Origin: Umbelopsis isabellina
Taxonomy: Eukaryota > Mucoromycota > Umbelopsidomycetes > Umbelopsidales > Umbelopsidaceae
Length of the DNA stretch: 64,000 nucleotides
Reading direction: 5' to 3'
Assembly (NCBI GenBank): GCA_016758905.1
Contig: JAEPQZ010000002.1
Coordinates: forward strand, 1,674,001-1,738,000
Shown: positions 58,373 through 64,000 of the stretch, in pieces
Numbering within the stretch: the stretch's first letter is position 1
How the letters are laid out: each line of letters begins with the position of its first letter
Program-made: the position numbers and the translations under genes
Notes under the pieces: generated by a model
Told to the model about the DNA's origin: nothing
The model's input: only the letters and a program-made list of their open reading frames with translations
The model's database searches: none

Positions 58373-59318
58373 GTGACAGTCAAAGGGTAGGTTGGTTATG
58401 GCCTAAAGACTGTTGCTGAGCTCGAATATATGGAGATTTGGCGAGTCAATTTTGCGAAACGACCCAATTTTACTGGCTAAACCTTCTCAGCAACATCCCA
58501 AAATTTTGGTCAAAGGGACGACGGCTTACTGATCAATGTTATTATTGAAAAAAAAAAGGACGTGGCAATAAAGAGAGACGATATATTTTATAGCTATTAG
58601 AACTACATGCGCAAGGATGCGACAAGAGAGACGCGTTCCTCGTCAATGCAATGCATTAGCACAATACGTACATTAACCAGCTTGGGAAGGCTTTATATAG
58701 CATTTTGCCGCTTTGCTAGACTAGGCAACGCTGTTACCGCCAGTGCCGAGATTTCGGAGGTTTGGAACGTCAGCCCCCAATAGATTTGAATGTATATCGG
58801 CAAGTTCTTGGAGGCAACCGGTATTGAGGTTGGCAAATCAATATAACGGAACGTATCTGATGAAACAGACTACAAAGTGGTTTGTAATGCAAGTTAGCTA
58901 CAGTCCTGTAGTGTGAGCTGGGTGGATGAATGAATTAATTCGTAGCCAATAGCCTGGCCCCTATATTTTTCAAATGCCCCTCTGCAGCAGCAATTGCTGT
59001 CCTGCCTTGTTGGGACAATTTTGGCGGAGTAGATGAACTCTCAGCTGACAGCACAGCGGCAACGATTGTTTGTAGAACTGCAGTGGTTGAACTTTCCCAG
59101 GGTCCCCCTATTGTATCGGTGACAGCTTACTTGTCTCTTTCATCACGGTTTTCCTCAATATGTTGAACGCAAGGCTACATAATTGTGGGGGGTTAATGAA
59201 TATCACTTGGAAAAATCAATTTTTAGCAAGATCTAGTTTGATGAATTCGGCGATGAAAAAACCTAATATCATCTATCAAAGACTGCCCTTGTGCTGTTCT
59301 GCTACTCAAAATCACGAC
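58373..59318. other. CTR promoter and upstream region of the aminotransferase
   Basis: Divergent intergenic space of 946 bp. The left side is the CTR promoter with the inverted TGTTGCTGAG pair. An A-run lies near 58550. The right 159 bp may be the aminotransferase leader or an N-terminal targeting extension, since an in-frame ATG exists at 59160. Confidence 0.5.
58411..58495. promoter_or_regulatory. Inverted pair of GCTG-core sites in the CTR promoter
   Basis: TGTTGCTGAG (58411-58420) and its exact reverse complement (58486-58495) are 65 bp apart, 39-123 bp upstream of the CTR start codon. Both fit the Cuf1-type copper-signalling element consensus (three D then H, GCTG, D), where D is not C and H is not G. 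Confidence 0.5.
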
Positions 59319-60964
59319 ATGGTTGACTATTCCAAATTTATTAACGAAAGAAGCAAGGCACGCACGCCGTCTGCCAGTAAGAACCAAGCTGGAGTGAATG
59401 CTCCCGAGAAACTCGCTATGCACTCTCATTCTAACACCTGAATCCACAATGACAGTTCGTGCGCTATTCAAATACTATGATATACCTGGAATGGTAAGTT
59501 GTGCAAGCAGCTTCTTCATACTCGAGGTATCATTGTATTCATTAATTAATGCCGGTGCTTTGACTGTATCAGATTACTCTTGGTGCAGGATTTCCCAATA
59601 AGGATACTTTTCCCTTCGAGAGCCTCCAAGTTACTCTCAAAGATGGAACCACGTTGAAAATGGATCAAAAATTGTTCGAGTCATCTTTGCAATACAGTGC
59701 TACGGTAAGATCTTGCTTTATCAAATTTTCATGCTATCGCAGATCATTCACGCTCACATATTCAACAGCCTGGTCTTCCAGCTTTGACTGACTGGCTCCG
59801 TGAGCTTCAGTTGGATGAGCATAAACCTCGTAACAAGGATTTTTCCATCTCACTTGGTATTGGATCTCAAGATTTAATTACAAAGGCTTTCGAGATGTTC
59901 ATTGGACCTGGATCCAACATCCTCATCGAAAACCCATCTTATACCGGAATTGTGTCCTTCCTCAAGACTCAACCCTGTAACTTGGTATCAGTAGCTACCG
60001 ACAAGCAAGGAATTGTACCCGAGTCCCTCAACTCCATTTTAGAGAACTGGGAAGATGAGGAAACTCGACCCAAAGTTATCTATCTCATTCCTACCGGCTC
60101 CAACCCTACAGGAGCTACTATTCCAATGGACAGAAGAAAGGCAATTTACAGCATCTGCCAGAAGTACGATATACTTATCATGGAAGATGATCCGTACTAC
60201 TTCTTACAGGTCAGTGACTAGATTAAGATAATCTAATTCGATAGGAACCGCATGTACTTATAATTCTCTTTAGTTCTGCGACCCTCGAGTGCCTTCGTTC
60301 CTGTCAATGGATGTGGATGGTCGTGTGCTTCGTTTCGATAGTTTAAGCAAGATTCTTTCGGCTGGTTTGCGTTTGGGTTGGGTCACTGGTCCTAAGGAGC
60401 TGGTAGATAGAATCAATATGCATACAATGGTCACCAACCTCCAGGTATCTGGTGTTGCTCAAGCCTTGGCAGCAACTTTGTTGCAGAAGTGGGGCCTTGA
60501 GGGCTTTTACAAGCATATCGAAAGTGTTGGTAAATTCTATGAAGAGAAACGTAATGTGTTTTTGGAGTGTGCCGAGCGTCGTTTGAAAGGTGTTGCAGAC
60601 TGGACAGTTCCTCAAGCTGGTGAGTGAATGTGTATTAGGAAAATGCAGAGCAAAAATATGTTACTAACACAGCGTGTAGGCATGTTTGTATGGCTCAAAC
60701 TTAACGGTATCGCTGATTCAAATGAGCTAATTACTACCGCTGCTGTCGAAAAGAAAGTACTTGCTGTTCCTGGAGTGGTATGTTACAATATAAGCATTGA
60801 CATTGCCTAATATTTGATTTGCTAATCAATTTTCGAATTCGCAGGCATTTGTACCTTCCGGCGAACCATCACCATATGTTAGAGTATCTTTCAGTGCCGT
60901 ATCTCCCGAAGAAATGGATGAGGCGCTGAAGAGATTAGCTGAGGCTATCAAGGAGTCTCAATAA
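59319..60964 (+). CDS. Kynurenine/2-aminoadipate aminotransferase (KAT-II/Aro8 type)
   Basis: PLP fold-type I transaminase acting on aromatic amino acids, kynurenine or 2-aminoadipate. Exons 59319-59376, 59456-59493, 59573-59704, 59769-60209, 60274-60619, 60680-60777 and 60845-60964 give 410 aa. It follows human AADAT throughout: MVDYSKFINERSKARTPSAI, ITLGAGFPNKDTFPF, IENPSYTG, PTGSNPTGATIPMDRR, IMEDDPYYFLQF, and DSLSKILSAGLRLGWVTGP with the PLP lysine. The start follows homology. An in-frame ATG at 59160 would add 53 residues rich in Arg/Lys/Asn and could give a mitochondrial form. It lies between the CTR and FRE genes, with no obvious copper role. Confidence 0.94.
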
Positions 60965-61163
60965 ATAAATTTCTGCGGTATACAATTGCTATGCAATGTT
61001 TTATTAACTTGTGATATACATTGGCTCGAATGACCCAAAGAGCTCTTATAAAACCCTCATAATGATCCTAAGGGTTGCGGTCTATGATGAAGGTGTGAAA
61101 ATATTATATACAGAATATAGTTATGTGAGGAAAGCTAGTGTACAATTTCACACTGAGCTGCCA

Positions 61164-62823
61164 TTAATATTCAAAGGCTTCTTTGCGGAAGTCAATGATG
61201 GTATTCCAGGTCGAGTATCGCGCAATGCTATTGGCCACACTGGCATTTAGGCTATTGGGACCACACACTAGAACAAAAACACATTTAATATCATTGCCGG
61301 CATCAATGTTTACATGTCCATCAAAAGTAATATTTACCATATACGCCAGTGGTTGATTGTCGATCATAGATGGCATGATGAACTATTTGCTTGGCGTTCA
61401 CACGTTGGCCAAGGTAGAGTTCAACTCTGGAGTCGCCGTCAAAGCTCGGTTCACATGCTTCAGAAGATTGTCGCGATACATACAATTGCACAGACACCGG
61501 TATGGAAGATTGTTTGAATGCTTGAAGACAATCAGAGATATCCTCGCGGAACCAAGACAGGTGTGTCTGGTCTCGTACACACCAAGCAAAAGTGATGGAT
61601 TGAACATGCTTCAGATTGTTTTCGATTGCCATGCTTGCCAATTCCTTTAGATGGCGCATAGCAAAAGTCACGCCGGACCCGCCAGCAATGATGACGGTGG
61701 TGTCATGAGTTCCCAACGTGCTTGATGGTGAACCATAAGGACCAGCAACAAATATGGTCAATTCCTCTCCATCTTGGAAAGAATACAGCGCGCGAGTATA
61801 GTTTCCAGCCACCTTTGCATGCAGTTCAACCCTTCCAGTTTCATTTGATGCTGATGTGATGGTAAAAGGATGCCATTCAAATGACGAGATTTTAGGTATA
61901 CAGATGAAAACATGCTGGCCGGCTTCATGTTTCATGTTGCTGTTGATAACAAGTTGAGTGCACTCGCCTGGGAGAATATGGACTCTGGCTCTGGTTAAAT
62001 AAGTGTTGACAAACCAACCAGCAAATACGTTGATGATGTACAAGATTATGCCGGTAGCGATGTATCGCATTGCATAAGGTGTATGAGTACCGACAGCGAC
62101 GATGAAAACAAGGAACAGAAAATGGGTCGACACAAACAGCGCATAGCAGAACCGGCGGATAGGGTACATTGAGAAAAAGAAGATGAAGCACAATGAAGAG
62201 TAGGCGACTAGACCCCAGTGGACTTTGGGCGTTGCAACTTGAGATGCGTAAAATGTTTTAAATGGCCACCAGGATGTGAGCATAAACGACATATGTACGG
62301 TTGTTGTGGCCATTAGAGCTGTTCCTAGCAGTCTGTGCAGGTAATTGAGCCGAACATGCGATATGCCGGTAAGTAGTACCAGAGCTGATGATTTTCCGGT
62401 TGTTGCAAAGATAAATGGAATCATGGCAAGCGAAATGAATCCTGCTCGATCAGAATTAATCTTGAGGTCAACATTCAATATCAAAACGGGCACGATTGTC
62501 GAGACAAGGGTACAAGCAATGAGGATACCACCCAGAGGAGGCAGTAACACGAAAGAGCCAAGGTATGGAGTCCAGCTGAACTTGTTTACCACCAAAGTCT
62601 CCAATCTCTGATATAATAAAAGAGACTTTGTCGGTGGCAGTTCTTCGTTGTTTCCGAGTTTTCGATATCTTCTTCGATTGTTGTAGCAAGATATAGCTGC
62701 TATTATGCTTCGTCGGAAAGCAAGCAGTATAAAGAACCCGGCTAGTACACCACACAACGCAGCACCGTAAGGTGTGTTGACATTGTCAGGCGTAGTATCC
62801 ATACTCATATGTGACATATCCAT
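61164..62823 (-). CDS. Ferric/cupric reductase-like transmembrane flavocytochrome (FRE family)
   Basis: Moves electrons from NADPH through FAD and haem to reduce extracellular Fe(III) or Cu(II). Exons (minus) 62823-61338 and 61267-61164 give 529 aa. The first residues MDMSHMSMD are Met/His-rich. The ferric reductase domain follows (FATTGKSSALVLLTGISHVR, LNYLHRLLGTALMATTTVHM with haem His, and VSTHFLFLVFIVAVGTHT). Next is the FAD segment (ISSFEWHPFTITSASNETGR, HPFTI) and the NAD part (VAGPYGSPSS, IIAGGSGVTFAMRHLKEL, and VCGPNSLNASVA across the intron). Divergent from the BIM1-like gene with 517 bp between start codons. Could also serve iron uptake; the Met/His N-terminus and neighbours favour copper. 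Confidence 0.93.
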
Positions 62824-63340
62824 CTTGGAAGAAGTGTATCTCTTAGGAGATGGAAAGAGGAGAGCAAAGTAGAGGGAAAGGAGATATTAAAGCTCCATAC
62901 TTTAAGCTGGGCGGGACAAAATATAACAACTTTAAGGGCCTTGAAAATTGTCAGCATGGGCCAATCACAATGCAACTACGAGCTAAAACTGCTCACGGAT
63001 AGTCACATTTGCGAGTCCACCACGCAGTTTGTATTACCCAAAAAAAAAATTACAAGTCATTGTTGTTTGGTATTTACAAGGCGATCACCACCTCAGTCCA
63101 GTAATACAATGAGGAAACGCAGAAATGGCTCACGGAAGCAGGCTGCAAGGTAACACATAGTAAAAAATAGGTAAAAAGATACGCAATTTGTCGGGACTTT
63201 GTGAACGGGTGACAAAGCCTGGCTCGGGCGATTGACCAATCACTAACGAGCAATACGCCAAAAAAGCTCAGGGACTACATGAGTATAAAATCTGGCTGGA
63301 TTTCATTAGTACTAGACTTCCATACCTTCCTCCTAGAAAT
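62824..63340. promoter_or_regulatory. Shared divergent promoter of FRE and BIM1-like genes
   Basis: 517 bp between two start codons facing apart. It holds TTTGCTC on the minus strand (62864-62871 area, from gagcaaag) close to the yeast Mac1 site, one GCTG core at 62907-62912 (taagctggg), one TCAGC at 62951-62955, and a TATA box for the BIM1-like gene at 63284-63290. Individual matches are short; their combination is suggestive only. Confidence 0.4.
63284..63290 (+). promoter_or_regulatory. TATA box of the BIM1-like gene
   Basis: TATAAAA lies 51 nt before the ATG, a normal short-leader spacing. Confidence 0.6.
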
Positions 63341-64000
63341 ATGGTCAAGTTCACCTTCTCTATTGCCGCTGTCCTCGTTGCTGCTCTCTCTTCAGCACAG
63401 GCCCATTACCAACTGACTTACCCTGTACCTCGTGGACCTTTCTCTGAGGACAATGAGCCTATTGGACCATGTGCGACTTACAATGTGTCTCCCAACAGAA
63501 CTGAGTTCCCTCTCAGCAAAGGTTTTATGGAGATCAACTCTGAGCATGTCCAATACACCTACAGTGTTCATTTGGTCTTGAATAGCAACCCCAGCGCTGC
63601 TGATTTCACTGCACAGAATTCTACCGTCTCCAATGGTACTAACAGCTTCCCAGAGCAAGCCTGTCTTCCTGTTGATTTATCAAAGTACTCAAATATTGCT
63701 GACGGAACCAATGCTACTCTTCAAATTGTCTACAATGCTGGTGATTCTATTCTCTACGAGGTATGTTTCGCAAACTCTTTTTGAGATTAAAAATCGGTTG
63801 ACACATTGGTTCCGAATATTAACGCTTTCCATTTTAGTGCGCTGATGTTGTCTTGAAATCTTCACCCGCTGGCTGGAATGCTTCCGCCTGCTCTAACGCA
63901 AATGGTGCCTCACCTTCCGGCAACGGAACCAGTGGTGGCTCCACTTCATCTGCTAGTGCATTGACTGCCTCTAGTGCATTGGCTGCTATTGGTCTTGTAC
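63341..64000 (+). CDS. BIM1/X325-like secreted copper-binding protein, 3' partial
   Basis: Exons 63341-63760 and 63838 onward; the gene runs off the window (about 194 codons seen). The signal peptide is residues 1-21 (VLVAALSSAQA), leaving His22 as the mature N-terminus: HYQLTYPVPRGPFSEDNEPI. An exposed N-terminal His after an Ala cut is the hallmark of the LPMO-like histidine-brace fold. The PRGPFSEDNEPIGPC order fits the X325/BIM1 family (Cryptococcus Bim1), which lacks oxidase activity and supplies copper to CTR. Other candidate ligands are His68 (EHVQ), His76 (SVHLVL) and later Asp. Four Cys could form two disulphides. The Ser/Thr/Gly-rich C-terminus heading into Ala/Leu suggests a GPI anchor. 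Confidence 0.82.

Overview
The window is nuclear DNA of a filamentous fungus, most likely Mucoromycota (Mucoromycotina-like). Protein genes are dense and lie on both strands. Nearly all are split by short GT-AG introns of about 45-160 nt, and intergenic DNA is AT-rich. The content fits that placement: a COQ1/ODC/ADE4/LHS1/COG2/MLH1 housekeeping set together with an MT-A70 gene of the MTA9 type seen in early-diverging fungi, and a BIM1/X325 copper protein. No tRNA, rRNA or CRISPR was found.

Layout. 1-6.8 kb: COQ1 (5' end off the window), ornithine decarboxylase and ADE4. 7.1-8.9 kb: a decayed LTR-retrotransposon fossil and unassigned decayed sequence. 8.9-34.3 kb: a compact housekeeping block with a TBC protein, a KHDC4-like KH protein, an UNC13/Munc13-like protein, AP-3 sigma, a DGCR6-like protein, SEC62, TFIIH Tfb4, ER Hsp70 LHS1, a very long glycogenin and a cationic amino-acid permease. 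35.0-40.1 kb: an accessory island made of a large imperfect inverted repeat. Each arm carries one copy of a small secreted eight-cysteine protein, and two further fragments of the same family lie nearby. 40.3-57.7 kb: PTH2, an MCT-like transporter, MLH1, an MTA9-like MT-A70 protein, a membrane-anchored FkbM methyltransferase, an aquaglyceroporin and COG2. 57.7-64 kb: a CTR copper transporter, a KAT-II/Aro8-like aminotransferase, a ferric/cupric reductase and a BIM1/X325-like secreted copper protein cut by the window end.

How genes may work together. CTR, FRE and BIM1-like look like a linked copper-acquisition set: surface reduction, periplasmic capture and membrane uptake. FRE and BIM1 are divergent from one 517-bp promoter, and the CTR promoter carries a perfect inverted pair of GCTG-core sites. 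MLH1 and the MTA9-like gene are divergent from a 168-bp promoter with three ACGCG cores, one a full MluI cell-cycle box, suggesting that mismatch repair and adenine DNA methylation are co-expressed at S phase. TFB4 and LHS1 share a 161-bp divergent promoter with an ACGTGGC element.

Most intron-exon models were built by hand from splice signals and reading phase, and nearly all close in frame. Functional names rest on recognised motifs, not on searches.
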